NCBI GenBank assembly: GCA_018063505.1
Contig: JAGPBF010000009.1
Location: 1-41,536, forward strand
Direction of reading: 5' to 3'
Origin: Rhodoferax sp.
Lineage (GTDB): Bacteria; Pseudomonadota; Gammaproteobacteria; Burkholderiales; Burkholderiaceae_C
Length of the DNA stretch: 41,536 bases
The notes under the pieces were generated by a model, which was not told the DNA's origin, ran no database searches, and saw nothing but the letters and a program-made list of their open reading frames with translations. This document shows positions 20,142-28,542 of the stretch, piece after piece (the stretch's first letter is position 1; each line of letters begins with the position of its first letter). Both the position numbers and the translations under genes were made by a program.

Positions 20142-20334
20142 GCCAGCAGCAGATCCACGGCCGTCATGCCGGTTCGACGCTGGCATCGACAAAGGTGCAG
20201 CGGCGCGCCGACACTGGCTCTGCAGGTCGCGCAGCCAGGGGGGCGGCGAGCCGGGCGAGGCGGCCGGCTGCCAGTGCACAATCGGTGTCTTTCGCGGCCC
20301 AGAAACGCGGCTGCGAGACAGGAAAACCCGGAAC

Positions 20335-21033
20335 GTGAACAAACTCCATCTGCCCGTCTGGCTGCGCGGCATCTTCATCATTCTTTCACTGGTCGGGCTT
20401 GGGCTATTGCTCAAGAACGCAGGTCTGGACCATCTCTTCGAACGGGAGTGGATCAACGACCACGTGCGCGGGCACGGGCTGCGCGGTTATGTTTTGTTTC
20501 TCGCCGCTGGCGCGGTCATCTCGGCGATCGGGCTGCCGCGCCAGATAGTCGCATTCTTCGGCGGCTACGCCTTTGGTGTGGCCATTGGCACCGTGCTTGG
20601 TGCCGTCGCGGCACTGGGTGGCTGCATTCTGGCGTTTTTCTATGCGCGGCTGTTCGGCCGCGCAGTGGTGCGGCGCATGTTTCCGGCAAAACTCAAGCGT
20701 TTCGACAATTTCGTCCAGGCCGATCCGCTGTCGATGACATTGCTGATACGCCTGTTGCCGGTGGGCAGCAATCTGATCACCAACCTGGTGGCCGGGGTGT
20801 CGAGCATTCCAAAGCTGAAGTTCTTTGCCGGCAGCTTCATTGGTTACCTGCCACAGGCGCTGATCTTTGCGTTGGCCGGCGACGGATTGACGGTGGATTC
20901 GCACTGGCGCATCGGATCGTCGATCGCCTTGTTCGTGCTCGCAGGCCTGCTGGCCTTGCCGCTGTACCGCCGGATGCGGCACGGTCAGACCTACGACGAA
21001 GCCCTGGAAACCGACACATTGCCGCGCCGATAA
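20335..21033 (+). CDS. TVP38/TMEM64 family (VTT domain) membrane protein
   Basis: This 232-residue inner-membrane protein has a transmembrane helix at about 8-25, a cluster at about 45-110 (GYVLFLAAGAVISAIGLPRQIVAFFGGYAFGVAIGTVLGAVAALGG) and further helices to about 215. The VTT/SNARE-associated signature LIRLLPVGSNLITNLVAGVSSIPKLKFFAGSFIGYLPQALI is clear. Related DedA and TVP38 proteins act in lipid flipping and membrane homeostasis; the role here is unknown. The start is a GTG with AGGAAA upstream at a somewhat long distance. The 193 bases before it hold no clear gene. It converges on the radical SAM gene with a 15-base gap. Confidence 0.88.
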   Translation: MNKLHLPVWLRGIFIILSLVGLGLLLKNAGLDHLFEREWINDHVRGHGLRGYVLFLAAGAVISAIGLPRQIVAFFGGYAFGVAIGTVLGAVAALGGCILAFFYARLFGRAVVRRMFPAKLKRFDNFVQADPLSMTLLIRLLPVGSNLITNLVAGVSSIPKLKFFAGSFIGYLPQALIFALAGDGLTVDSHWRIGSSIALFVLAGLLALPLYRRMRHGQTYDEALETDTLPRR

Positions 21034-21048
21034 CCGCCGCAAGCGCTG

Positions 21049-22140
21049 TCAGAAAAGGCTTCCCTGATCTGACAGCGAGGAGGCCCGGAACTGCGACAGG
21101 TCCAGTGGCCTGCGCTCGCGGTTCAGACCCAGCCGGGCACAGGTTTTCTCGAAGCGTTGCCCCAGCAACTGCGCCCAGACCCCGCTGCCTTTCATGCGGG
21201 TGGAAAAATCAGCGTTGTAATCGCGCCCACCCCGCATCTCACGGATGCGGGCCATGACCCGCGCAGCGCGTTGCGGGTAATGCAGGTCGAGCCACTGCTG
21301 GAAAATGTCGTTCAGCTCCCATGGCAATCGCAACACGGTGTAAAAGGCCATTGTGGCGCCGGCCTCGGCCGATGCCTCCAGCACCTTTTCCATGTCTTCG
21401 TTGACGAATGGAATCTGCGGCGCAACGCTGACGCCGACCGGGATGCCGGCGTCGGCGAGCGCGCGAATCGTGCGCAGGCGCCGGTACGGCGCACTGGCAC
21501 GCGGTTCGAGTGCACGTGCCAAAGCAGCGTCGAGTGTGGTGATCGTCAGGTACACCGCAGCCAGGTTCTTGCGCGCCATCGCAGCCAGCAGATCGATATC
21601 GCGCTCCACCCCACTGCCCTTGGTAACGATTGCCAGCGGATGGTCACAACGCGCCAGCAGTTCGATGGCATCGCGCGTCACCCGCCACTGGCGTTCCGCC
21701 GGCTGGTAGGCGTCGGTGACCGAGCCGATGACAATCTGGCTGGGCACATAACTGCGCGCCTGCAGTTCACGGCTCAGTTGCTGCGCCAGATTGGTCTTGG
21801 CGAAAATGCGGGTCTCGAAATCAAGCCCCGGCGAGAGGTTCAGATAGCTGTGCGTCGGCCGCGCATAACAGTAGACACAGCCGTGCTCGCAGCCGCGGTA
21901 CGGATTGAGGCCGTAGTCGAAATGGATGTCCGGCGACTGGTTGCGGCTGATCGCGCTGCCGGCTGCCTGCGCCTGAACACGGGTTGGAACGGCTGCCTGC
22001 GCGCCTGCGCCGTGCGCCTGGGCCAGCGTATCCCAGCCGTCGTCGAACGCGGACCGGGCATCTGCCGAGAAACGGTGCGCCGGCTGGTCGGCAGCGCCAC
22101 GGCCCTTGATGGCGTGCACGGGAATCGCAACCTCATGCAC
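21049..22140 (-). CDS. PA0069-family radical SAM protein (SplB-like)
   Basis: This 363-residue radical S-adenosylmethionine enzyme binds its 4Fe-4S cluster through CEHGCVYCYARP (C84, C88, C91), the SplB-like spacing. YGLNPYRGC just before it and IVIGSVTDAYQPAERQWRVTRDAIELL and ITTLDAALARALEPRA further on are typical of the PA0069 family. SplB repairs spore photoproduct, but PA0069 proteins occur in non-sporing bacteria and their substrate is not established to my knowledge. The start is a GTG at 22140; the family-typical IKGRGA lies at residue 11. An SOS promoter lies 58-105 bases upstream, supporting a role in response to DNA damage. Confidence 0.93.
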   Translation of the reverse strand: MHEVAIPVHAIKGRGAADQPAHRFSADARSAFDDGWDTLAQAHGAGAQAAVPTRVQAQAAGSAISRNQSPDIHFDYGLNPYRGCEHGCVYCYARPTHSYLNLSPGLDFETRIFAKTNLAQQLSRELQARSYVPSQIVIGSVTDAYQPAERQWRVTRDAIELLARCDHPLAIVTKGSGVERDIDLLAAMARKNLAAVYLTITTLDAALARALEPRASAPYRRLRTIRALADAGIPVGVSVAPQIPFVNEDMEKVLEASAEAGATMAFYTVLRLPWELNDIFQQWLDLHYPQRAARVMARIREMRGGRDYNADFSTRMKGSGVWAQLLGQRFEKTCARLGLNRERRPLDLSQFRASSLSDQGSLF

Positions 22141-22197
22141 GCGACACCCCGATCTTCAGGCCGTGCACAAACGGCGCGGTTTCGTCTGCTCCAACCG

Positions 22198-22245
22198 ATA
22201 TACTGTTCATGCATCCAGTATATGGATGGACGTGGAGTAGGTCAA
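22198..22245 (-). promoter_or_regulatory. sigma-70 promoter with overlapping LexA (SOS) box
   Basis: On the minus strand TTGACC (22240-22245), a 17-base spacer and TATACT (22217-22222) make a near-consensus promoter. Overlapping the -10 and start site, ATATACTG (22198-22205) and CAGTATAT (22216-22223) are perfect inverted 8-base arms around 10 bases. Within them, CTGT-N8-CCAG on the plus strand matches CTGT-N8-ACAG at seven of eight positions. The transcript would start near 22210, about 70 bases before the GTG of the radical SAM gene. Confidence 0.85.
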
Positions 22246-22254
22246 CCGGCAAGC

Positions 22255-22269
22255 AAAGCCGCTGGCTTT
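22255..22269 (-). terminator. small stem-loop after the nitronate monooxygenase gene
   Basis: AAAGCC-AGC-GGCTTT on the minus strand is a perfect 6-base stem with a 3-base loop followed by GCTTG. It lies between the nitronate monooxygenase gene and the SOS promoter. There is no real T-run, so terminator function is doubtful. Confidence 0.3.
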
Positions 22270-22348
22270 CTGCACCCACCCGCAGGCCATCACCGCCGTG
22301 GCGCGCTCCCCGGCCCGCTCCCAGGCGCCATCGCTGGCGCCATCAACA

Positions 22349-23314
22349 TCAGACCGTTGCCGGCGACAACAGGCGGGCCCGGGCGGCCTCGTACTCGCGG
22401 CGCAGTTGCGCCACGTAGGCACCAGCGCTCTGGACCTTGTTCACCGCCCCGATACCCTGACCGCAACCCCAGATATCTTTCCAGGCCTTCTTGGCGTCGC
22501 CGCCGAAATTCATGGTGCTGGGATCGCTGACCGGCAGGTGGTCCGGGTCCATGCCCGCCGCACGAATGCTCGGTGCCAGGTAGTTGCCATGCACGCCGGT
22601 GAACAGATTGCTGTAGACGATGTCGTCCGAATTTCCGTCGACGATCGCCTGCTTGTAGGCGTCAGCCGCACGCGCTTCCTCGGTCGCGATGAATGCCGAG
22701 CCGATATAGGCGAAATCGGCGCCCATGGCCTGGGCTGCCAGTACCGCGCCGCCGCTGGCGATTGCACCCGACAGTGCCAGCGGACCGTCGAACCACTGGC
22801 GGATCTCCTGGATCAACGCGAACGGGCTCTTGACACCGGCGTGTCCGCCTGCGCCGGCCGCGACGGCGATCAAGCCGTCGGCACCTTTGTCGATCGCCTT
22901 GTGGGCAAACTTGTTGTTGATGATGTCGTGCATCACCACGCCGCCATAACTGTGGGCCGCCGCATTGATGTCTTCGCGTGCGCCCAGGCTGGTAATGATG
23001 ATCGGCACCTTGTATTTCACGCACAGCGCCATGTCATGCTCGAGCCGGTCGTTGCTCTTGTGCACGATCTGGTTGATCGCGAACGGCGCCGCGGGCCGGT
23101 CCGGATGCGCCTTGTCGTGGGCGGCCAGCGTCTCGGTGATCTCGGCCAGCCAGTCCTCGAGCTGGGCCGCCGGCCGGGCATTGAGTGCCGGCATCGAACC
23201 GACAACGCCGGCAATACATTGGGCCACCACCAGCTTGGGATTGCTGATGATGAAAAGCGGCGCGCCGATGATCGGCAGCGGCAGGCGGTTCAGGGGTGCA
23301 GGCAGTTTGGACAT
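22349..23314 (-). CDS. nitronate monooxygenase (FMN-dependent, 2-nitropropane dioxygenase-like)
   Basis: This 321-residue FMN enzyme with a TIM barrel would oxidise alkyl nitronates such as propionate 3-nitronate with O2. Recognisable stretches are LPIIGAPLFIISNPKLVVAQ at the start, the FMN phosphate region VAAGAGGHAG and LSGAIASGGAVLAAQAMGADFAYIGSAFIATEEA, and the ending GKAWKDIWGCGQGIG-like KKAWKDIWGCGQGIGAV. It starts 24 bases after the acyl-CoA dehydrogenase stop, so the two are probably an operon. Some members of this family act as enoyl reductases or detoxifiers, so the substrate is not certain. Confidence 0.92.
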   Translation of the reverse strand: MSKLPAPLNRLPLPIIGAPLFIISNPKLVVAQCIAGVVGSMPALNARPAAQLEDWLAEITETLAAHDKAHPDRPAAPFAINQIVHKSNDRLEHDMALCVKYKVPIIITSLGAREDINAAAHSYGGVVMHDIINNKFAHKAIDKGADGLIAVAAGAGGHAGVKSPFALIQEIRQWFDGPLALSGAIASGGAVLAAQAMGADFAYIGSAFIATEEARAADAYKQAIVDGNSDDIVYSNLFTGVHGNYLAPSIRAAGMDPDHLPVSDPSTMNFGGDAKKAWKDIWGCGQGIGAVNKVQSAGAYVAQLRREYEAARARLLSPATV

Positions 23315-23338
23315 GGGCTGGAGTGAAAGTTCAGATGG

Positions 23339-25129
23339 TCAATAAGAGTCCAGCGCCAGCGCATTCACGCTGTCTGCGCCGTCAACGATGGCATCGCGCA
23401 TGCCCGGCGCACGGGTCAGGATATGGTCGGCGTAAAAGCGCGCGGTCGTGATCTTGGCCTGCATGAAAGCCGTATCGCGCGCGCCGGCGAGGTGTTCCAG
23501 CGCCACCAGCATGGCGCGCGCCATCTGCCATCCGGCCATCAGGTTGCCGGCCAGCATCAGATACGGCACGCTTCCGGCAAACACCGCATTCGGGGACGCC
23601 TTGGACTGGTCGGCGACAAACTGCACCACATCGACAAACGCCTGCCGGGCTGCGCCCAGACGCAAGGCCATGGCCTTGGCATCGGCTGCGCCATGGGCCA
23701 GCAAGGCCTTTTCAGTGGCCTGCACCTGCCCGGCAATGGCCAGCGCGGTCTGTCCACCATCACGGCTGGTCTTGCGTCCGACCAGGTCGTTGGCCTGGAT
23801 CGCGGTCGTGCCTTCGTAGATCGGCAGGATGCGCGCATCGCGGTAATACTGCGCCGCACCGGTTTCCTCGATGAACCCCATGCCGCCGTGCACCTGCACA
23901 CCCAGGCTGGTGACCTCCAGGCTCATCTCGGTGCTGTAACCCTTGACCAGCGGCACCAGGTATTCGTAGAAGGCCTGGTTCTGCTTGCGCACCTCGGCAT
24001 CCGGATGGTGATGCGCGGCATCGTAGGCGGCAGCAGCCACCGAAGCCATGGCGCGGCAGCCTTCGGTCAGGGCGCGCATGGTCATCAGCATGCGCTTGAC
24101 ATCGGGGTGGTGAATGATGGGTGCGCTGGCCTTGATGGAGCCGTCGACCGGCCGCGACTGGACCCGCTCGCGCGCAAACACCACCGCCTTCTGGTAGGCC
24201 CGCTCGGCAATGGCGATGCCCTGCACACCGACCGCATAACGCGCCGCGTTCATCATGATGAACATGTACTCGAGCCCGCGATTCTCCTGGCCCACCAGGT
24301 AACCCACGGCGCCACCCTGGTCGCCGTACTGCAACACAGCCGTCGGCGAGGCCTTGATGCCCAGCTTGTGCTCGATGCTGACGCAATGCACATCGTTGCG
24401 CGCACCCACGCTGCCGTCGGCATTGACCATGAACTTGGGCACCACGAAAAGGCTGATGCCCTTGACGCCTTCGGGTGCACCACTCACCCGCGCCAGCACC
24501 AGATGGACGATGTTCTCGGCCATGTCGTGTTCACCATAGGTGATGAAGATCTTGGTGCCGAAGACCTTGTAAGTCCCGTCGGGCTGCGGATCGGCGCGTG
24601 AACGCACCATCGCCAGGTCCGACCCGGCCTGTGGCTCGGTCAGGTTCATGGTGCCGGTCCATTTGCCGCTGACCAGGTTCTCCAGGTAAATCGCCTTGAG
24701 CTCGTCGGAGCCGGCTGTCAGCAAGGCTTCGATCGCACCATCGGTGAGCAACGGGCACAACGCAAAACTCATGTTGGCGCTATTGACCATCTCGATGCAG
24801 GCGGCACCGATGGTCTTGGGCAGGCCCTGGCCACCGTATTGCGCCGGATGTTGCAGGCCTTGCCATCCGGCTTCGGCAAACTGCACATAAGCCTGCTTGA
24901 AACCTTCGGTGGTGGTGACCACCCCGTCCTTCCACGACGACGGCTTGAGGTCACCGTCCCAGTTCAGGGGCGCCAGCACTTCCTGGTTGAAGCGCGCGGC
25001 CTCTTCCAGCACGGCCTGCGCGGTCTCCAGGCCAGCGTCCTCGAAGCCGGGCATCGCAGCGACCTGCGCCAGATCGGCCAGATGCGCGATGTTGAACAAC
25101 ATGTCCTTGACGGGTGCGACGTAGCTCAC
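23339..25129 (-). CDS. acyl-CoA dehydrogenase (DmdC/long acyl-CoA dehydrogenase type)
   Basis: This 596-residue flavoenzyme is of the larger acyl-CoA dehydrogenase class that includes 3-methylmercaptopropionyl-CoA dehydrogenase. It has an N-terminal extension (SYVAPVKDMLFNIAHLADL) and the core with WTGTMNLTEPQAGSDLAMVRSRA, FVVPKFMVNADG and NRGLEYMFIMMNAARYAVGVQG. IYEGTTAIQANDLVGRK at about 465-480 holds the probable catalytic Glu, and a helical C-terminal domain follows. It passes electrons to the ETF, whose genes lie just upstream. Start is a GTG at 25129 with GGAGGT 6 bases upstream, much better than any site further upstream. Confidence 0.93.
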   Translation of the reverse strand: MSYVAPVKDMLFNIAHLADLAQVAAMPGFEDAGLETAQAVLEEAARFNQEVLAPLNWDGDLKPSSWKDGVVTTTEGFKQAYVQFAEAGWQGLQHPAQYGGQGLPKTIGAACIEMVNSANMSFALCPLLTDGAIEALLTAGSDELKAIYLENLVSGKWTGTMNLTEPQAGSDLAMVRSRADPQPDGTYKVFGTKIFITYGEHDMAENIVHLVLARVSGAPEGVKGISLFVVPKFMVNADGSVGARNDVHCVSIEHKLGIKASPTAVLQYGDQGGAVGYLVGQENRGLEYMFIMMNAARYAVGVQGIAIAERAYQKAVVFARERVQSRPVDGSIKASAPIIHHPDVKRMLMTMRALTEGCRAMASVAAAAYDAAHHHPDAEVRKQNQAFYEYLVPLVKGYSTEMSLEVTSLGVQVHGGMGFIEETGAAQYYRDARILPIYEGTTAIQANDLVGRKTSRDGGQTALAIAGQVQATEKALLAHGAADAKAMALRLGAARQAFVDVVQFVADQSKASPNAVFAGSVPYLMLAGNLMAGWQMARAMLVALEHLAGARDTAFMQAKITTARFYADHILTRAPGMRDAIVDGADSVNALALDSY

Positions 25130-25264
25130 GATAACCTCCAGATACAACAACGCCGCGCTGTTCCAGCCAAGGAACAAACAGGCGCGGCGCTTGCTTGCAC
25201 AGGGCCACGCACCTGCGGGTGCGCGACCATCCTATTTGCGCCCCCAGCCCTGGCTTTGCCAGGC

Positions 25265-25308
25265 CCCCCGAGGGGGTGCCTGAAAACCTGGGGCGGCCCG
25301 GGGTTTTC
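25265..25308 (-). terminator. hairpin cluster / probable terminator after etfA
   Basis: On the minus strand after etfA, GAAAACC (25302-25308) pairs with GGTTTTC (25282-25288) around an inner GGG-CCG-CCC stem. Next to it a CCCCC-TC-GGGGG hairpin lies at 25265-25276, and a CCTGGC-AAA-GCCAGG stem at 25249-25263. Stacked GC hairpins of this kind are frequent at gene ends in Comamonadaceae-like genomes. Confidence 0.55.
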
Positions 25309-25322
25309 TTGCGCGATTCAGA

Positions 25323-26255
25323 TCACAGCGCCTTGACCAGCTCCGGCACTGCGACAAAAAGATCGGCTTCCAGGCCATAGTCGGCGACGCTGAAGATCGG
25401 CGCCTCCGGATCCTTGTTGATGGCCACGATCACCTTGCTGTCCTTCATGCCTGCCAGGTGCTGGATCGCACCGCTGATGCCGCAGGCCACGTACAGGTCG
25501 GGAGCGACGATCTTGCCGGTCTGGCCGACCTGCCAGTCGTTGGGCGCATAACCCGCATCGACAGCCGCGCGCGACGCGCCCATGGCCGCACCGAGCTTGT
25601 CGGCCAGCGGGGTCATCACTTCGGTGAACTTCTCGGCGCTGCCCAGCGCACGGCCGCCGCTGACGACGATCTTGGCCGCGGTGAGCTCGGGGCGATCGTT
25701 CTTGGCGATCTCGCTGCCGACAAACGTGGTGCCGGCACTGGCAGCGACCGCGCCCAGCGTGTCGACGGCGGCAGAACCGCCCTCGGCGGCGGCCGGATCG
25801 AAGCCGGTGGTCCGTACGGTCAGCACCTTGATCGCGTCCAGGCTTTGCACCGTGGCGATCGCATTGCCGGCGTAGATCGGGCGCTCGAAGGTGTCGGGGC
25901 TGTCGACCTTGGTGATATCGGAGACCTGGCCCACGTCGAGCTTGGCAGCCACGCGTGGCGCGATGTTCTTGCCCGATGCAGTGGCCGGAAACAGGATATG
26001 GCTGTAGTTCTTGGCAATGGCCAGCACCTGGGCTGCCACGTTCTCGGCCAGGCCATGGGCCAGGCCGGCATCATCGACGTGCAGCACCTTGGCCACACCG
26101 GCGATCTTGGCCGCGGCAGCGGCAGCTGCGCCGGCATTGGCGCCAGCCACCAGCACGTGAACGTCACCGCCGCATTGCAGCGCGGCGGTAACGGTGTTGA
26201 GGGTTGCGGCCTTGACGCTGTTGTTGTCGTGTTCGGCTATTACCAGTGAGGTCAT
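25323..26255 (-). CDS. etfA: electron transfer flavoprotein alpha subunit
   Basis: This 310-residue FAD-binding subunit (FixB family) takes electrons from acyl-CoA dehydrogenases and hands them to ETF-quinone oxidoreductase. The C-terminal FAD domain shows [56 protein letters not shown], then [30 protein letters not shown]. The N-terminal part starts [25 protein letters not shown]. The ATG at 26255 matches family starts. It lies 52 bases after etfB and 193 before the acyl-CoA dehydrogenase; hairpins in that second gap may end most transcripts. Confidence 0.97.
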   Translation of the reverse strand: MTSLVIAEHDNNSVKAATLNTVTAALQCGGDVHVLVAGANAGAAAAAAAKIAGVAKVLHVDDAGLAHGLAENVAAQVLAIAKNYSHILFPATASGKNIAPRVAAKLDVGQVSDITKVDSPDTFERPIYAGNAIATVQSLDAIKVLTVRTTGFDPAAAEGGSAAVDTLGAVAASAGTTFVGSEIAKNDRPELTAAKIVVSGGRALGSAEKFTEVMTPLADKLGAAMGASRAAVDAGYAPNDWQVGQTGKIVAPDLYVACGISGAIQHLAGMKDSKVIVAINKDPEAPIFSVADYGLEADLFVAVPELVKAL

Positions 26256-26307
26256 GAAAAATTTCCTTTGATCAGTGGGGCAACGCGCATCCGGTGACGC
26301 GCCGGCG

Positions 26308-27057
26308 TCAGATGACTTTGGCCTCGTTCTTGAGCTTGTCCACCAGCGCCGCCACATCGGGCACCTTGATACCGGCGCTGCGTTGTGGCGGTTCCTGGAC
26401 CTTGAGCGTCTTGAGGTGCGCCTTGATGTCCACGCCCAGATCCGCCGGCTTGAAGTTGTCGAGTTGCTTCTTCTTGGCCTTCATGATGTTGGGCAGCGTG
26501 ACATAACGCGGCTCGTTCAGGCGCAGATCGGTGGTCACGATGGCGGGCAGCGTGATGGACACGGTCTCCAGGCCGCCGTCGACCTCGCGCGTCACGCTGG
26601 CCTTGCCGTCTGCCACTTCGATCTTGCTGGCAAAGGTTGCCTGCGGCAGGTCGCACAAGGCCGCCAGCATCTGGCCGGTCTGGTTGCAGTCGTCGTCGAT
26701 CGCCTGCTTGCCCAGGATCACCAGCCCCGGTTGTTCCTTGTCGACCAGCGCCTTGAGCAGCTTGGCAACGGCCAGGGGTTGCAGTTCTTCGGTCGTCTCC
26801 ACCAGGATTGCGCGATCGGCACCGATGGCCATGGCAGTGCGCAAGGTCTCCTGGCACTGCAATACCCCACATGACACGGCGATCACCTCGGTGGCGACAC
26901 CCTTCTCGCGCAGACGCACCGCCTCTTCGATGGCGATCTCGTCGAACGGGTTCATGCTCATCTTGACGTTGGCGATGTCCACCCCGCTGCCGTCCGATTT
27001 GACGCGCACCTTGACGTTGTAATCCACCACGCGCTTCACAGGCACCAGTACCTTCAT
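26308..27057 (-). CDS. etfB: electron transfer flavoprotein beta subunit
   Basis: This is the 249-residue partner of EtfA (FixA family), carrying AMP and the contact loop for dehydrogenases. It starts [27 protein letters not shown] and continues with [17 protein letters not shown]. The nucleotide-binding part is [37 protein letters not shown], ending [22 protein letters not shown]. The start at 27057 matches the family exactly. It is first in the order etfB-etfA and divergent from the TRAP transporter genes across a 327-base region. Confidence 0.97.
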   Translation of the reverse strand: MKVLVPVKRVVDYNVKVRVKSDGSGVDIANVKMSMNPFDEIAIEEAVRLREKGVATEVIAVSCGVLQCQETLRTAMAIGADRAILVETTEELQPLAVAKLLKALVDKEQPGLVILGKQAIDDDCNQTGQMLAALCDLPQATFASKIEVADGKASVTREVDGGLETVSITLPAIVTTDLRLNEPRYVTLPNIMKAKKKQLDNFKPADLGVDIKAHLKTLKVQEPPQRSAGIKVPDVAALVDKLKNEAKVI

Positions 27058-27384
27058 TGCTGCGACTCCATTGATTGGTAATAAGTTGAATCCCTTGCCG
27101 CAGGCTTGCACCCCCTGCAGGAACAGACCATTCTATGCGGCAGCCATTGCGGCCGGCTACCGCCGGTGCGACATGGACCGAAAGCCGTACGACAAACACC
27201 AACCGGAATAAATAGAACGATCGTGCTTTTAATTGTAAACGTGTCGCCCCAGAGTCCGCAGGCCTGTCCGTCCGTGCCCCGCCAACGCCAGTCGCACACG
27301 CCGGTCCGGTGCGGGTTTCCATGGACAGACAGCGGCCGGTTTTCAAACTAGAGTCGAAGTTTGCCTATCCGGAGTTGCCCTTTC
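27058..27384. other. divergent intergenic region between etfB and dctP
   Basis: No gene is seen in these 327 bases. An AT-rich patch in otherwise GC-rich DNA (about 27205-27240) holds the palindrome ACGATCGT (27217-27224) and TTTA-ATTG-TAAA (27228-27239). The minus strand of that last site reads TACAAT, a good -10 for etfB though without a matching -35. Near dctP there is an inverted repeat CAAACT-N8-AGTTTG (27344-27363) ending 21 bases before the ATG. Confidence 0.4.
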
Positions 27385-28401
27385 ATGAAACGAATTGCCA
27401 TTGCGGCCGTAGCCGCCGCCACCACCCTGTTTGCCGGCATGGCTGGCGCCCAGACTGTGTTGACGGTCTCATCCTGGTTGCCACCAAGCCACGCGCTGAG
27501 CACGACCCAGAAGGAATGGTGTGACCTGCTCGAGAAGAACACCAGCGGAAAGATGAAATGCAACATCCTGCCGCGCGGTGTTTCGGCCGCTCCCGGCACG
27601 TTTGACGCGATCAAGAATGGCCTGGCCGACATTTCGTACACCGTTCACGGCTACACACCGGGCCGCTTCGTGTCGCCCCAGATGGCGGAATTCCCGTTCC
27701 TGGGCAACAGCGCCGAATCGATCTCGGTCGCGTTCAACAAGATCGCCGCCAAGTATCCCGAGTTCAACAAGGAACACCAGGGCGTCAAGGTCCTTACGCT
27801 GTTCACCCATGGACCTGGCATCGTATTCAATACCAAGCGCCCGATCACCAAGGTCGAAGACCTCAGCGGCCTGAAGTTCCGCGTTGGTGGCGGCATGGTG
27901 AACGAAATCTCCAAGGCCCTGGGCATGAACGTCACGCTCAAGCCGGCTCCTGACTCGTACGAGCTGCTGTCCGGCGGCGTCATGGACGGCACCTTGTTCC
28001 CGGCCGAGTCGACCGAGTCGTTCAAGATCGACAAGATCATCCGTCACGCAACCACCTTCCCCGGAGGCCTGTACAACACCAGTTTCGTCGCCATCATGAA
28101 CCAGGCGCGTTACGACAAGCTCAGCGCCGACGAGAAGAAGGCCATAGACGCGATTTCCGGCGAAACCTACGCCCGCATGTTTGGTCGCGCCTGGGACAAG
28201 GTTGACCTGCGCGCAACCGCCTTGATGCAGGCCAACGGCGTCCAAATCTCCAAGGCCGACGCCAAGTTCGTCGCCGACGTCAAAGCCAAGACCGCGCCAC
28301 TCGAAGCCAAATGGATCGCCGATGCCAAGGCAGCCGGCCTGAAAGATCCGGCCAAGGCGCTGGCCGAGTTCCGCGCCGAGATCGCCAAGCAGGAAAAATA
28401 G
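27385..28401 (+). CDS. dctP: TRAP transporter substrate-binding protein DctP
   Basis: This 338-residue periplasmic receptor has a Sec signal peptide (MKRIAIAAVAAATTLFAGMAGA, cleavage near residue 22-23). The DctP fold is recognised by SWLPPSHALSTTQKEWCDLLEK near the start and VEDLSGLKFRVGGGMVNEISKALGMNVTLKPAPDSYELLSGGVMDGTLF, which includes the conserved Arg that holds the substrate carboxylate. It binds an organic acid and passes it to the DctQM permease. The specific substrate is not readable. The ATG at 27385 has GGAG about 11 bases upstream. A stable hairpin follows its stop codon. Confidence 0.94.
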   Translation: MKRIAIAAVAAATTLFAGMAGAQTVLTVSSWLPPSHALSTTQKEWCDLLEKNTSGKMKCNILPRGVSAAPGTFDAIKNGLADISYTVHGYTPGRFVSPQMAEFPFLGNSAESISVAFNKIAAKYPEFNKEHQGVKVLTLFTHGPGIVFNTKRPITKVEDLSGLKFRVGGGMVNEISKALGMNVTLKPAPDSYELLSGGVMDGTLFPAESTESFKIDKIIRHATTFPGGLYNTSFVAIMNQARYDKLSADEKKAIDAISGETYARMFGRAWDKVDLRATALMQANGVQISKADAKFVADVKAKTAPLEAKWIADAKAAGLKDPAKALAEFRAEIAKQEK

Positions 28402-28409
28402 CCCTTGCT

Positions 28410-28426
28410 GCGCCCGCCACGGGCGC
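28410..28426 (+). other. stem-loop directly after dctP
   Basis: GCGCCCG-CCA-CGGGCGC is a perfect seven-base-pair stem with a three-base loop, starting 8 bases after the dctP stop. No T-run follows. Such hairpins between receptor and permease genes commonly protect the receptor message and keep it in excess over the membrane parts. Confidence 0.6.
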
Positions 28427-28542
28427 CTGCGTGCTCGCGGCTCTCATGCACAATGAGCACCCCAGCAAGCGCGTACCGCGGTGCGCAACTTGCACGGGTG
28501 GTCCAATGAGAGCCGCATTCATGATGGCGAGCAAAAAATAAC

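Noticed and set aside
20164-20349. Possible 61-residue minus-strand protein between the beta-CASP gene and the TVP38 gene
   Set aside because: Reasonable composition, but no ribosome site, it starts inside the TVP38 gene, and matches nothing I know. It was not strong enough to list.
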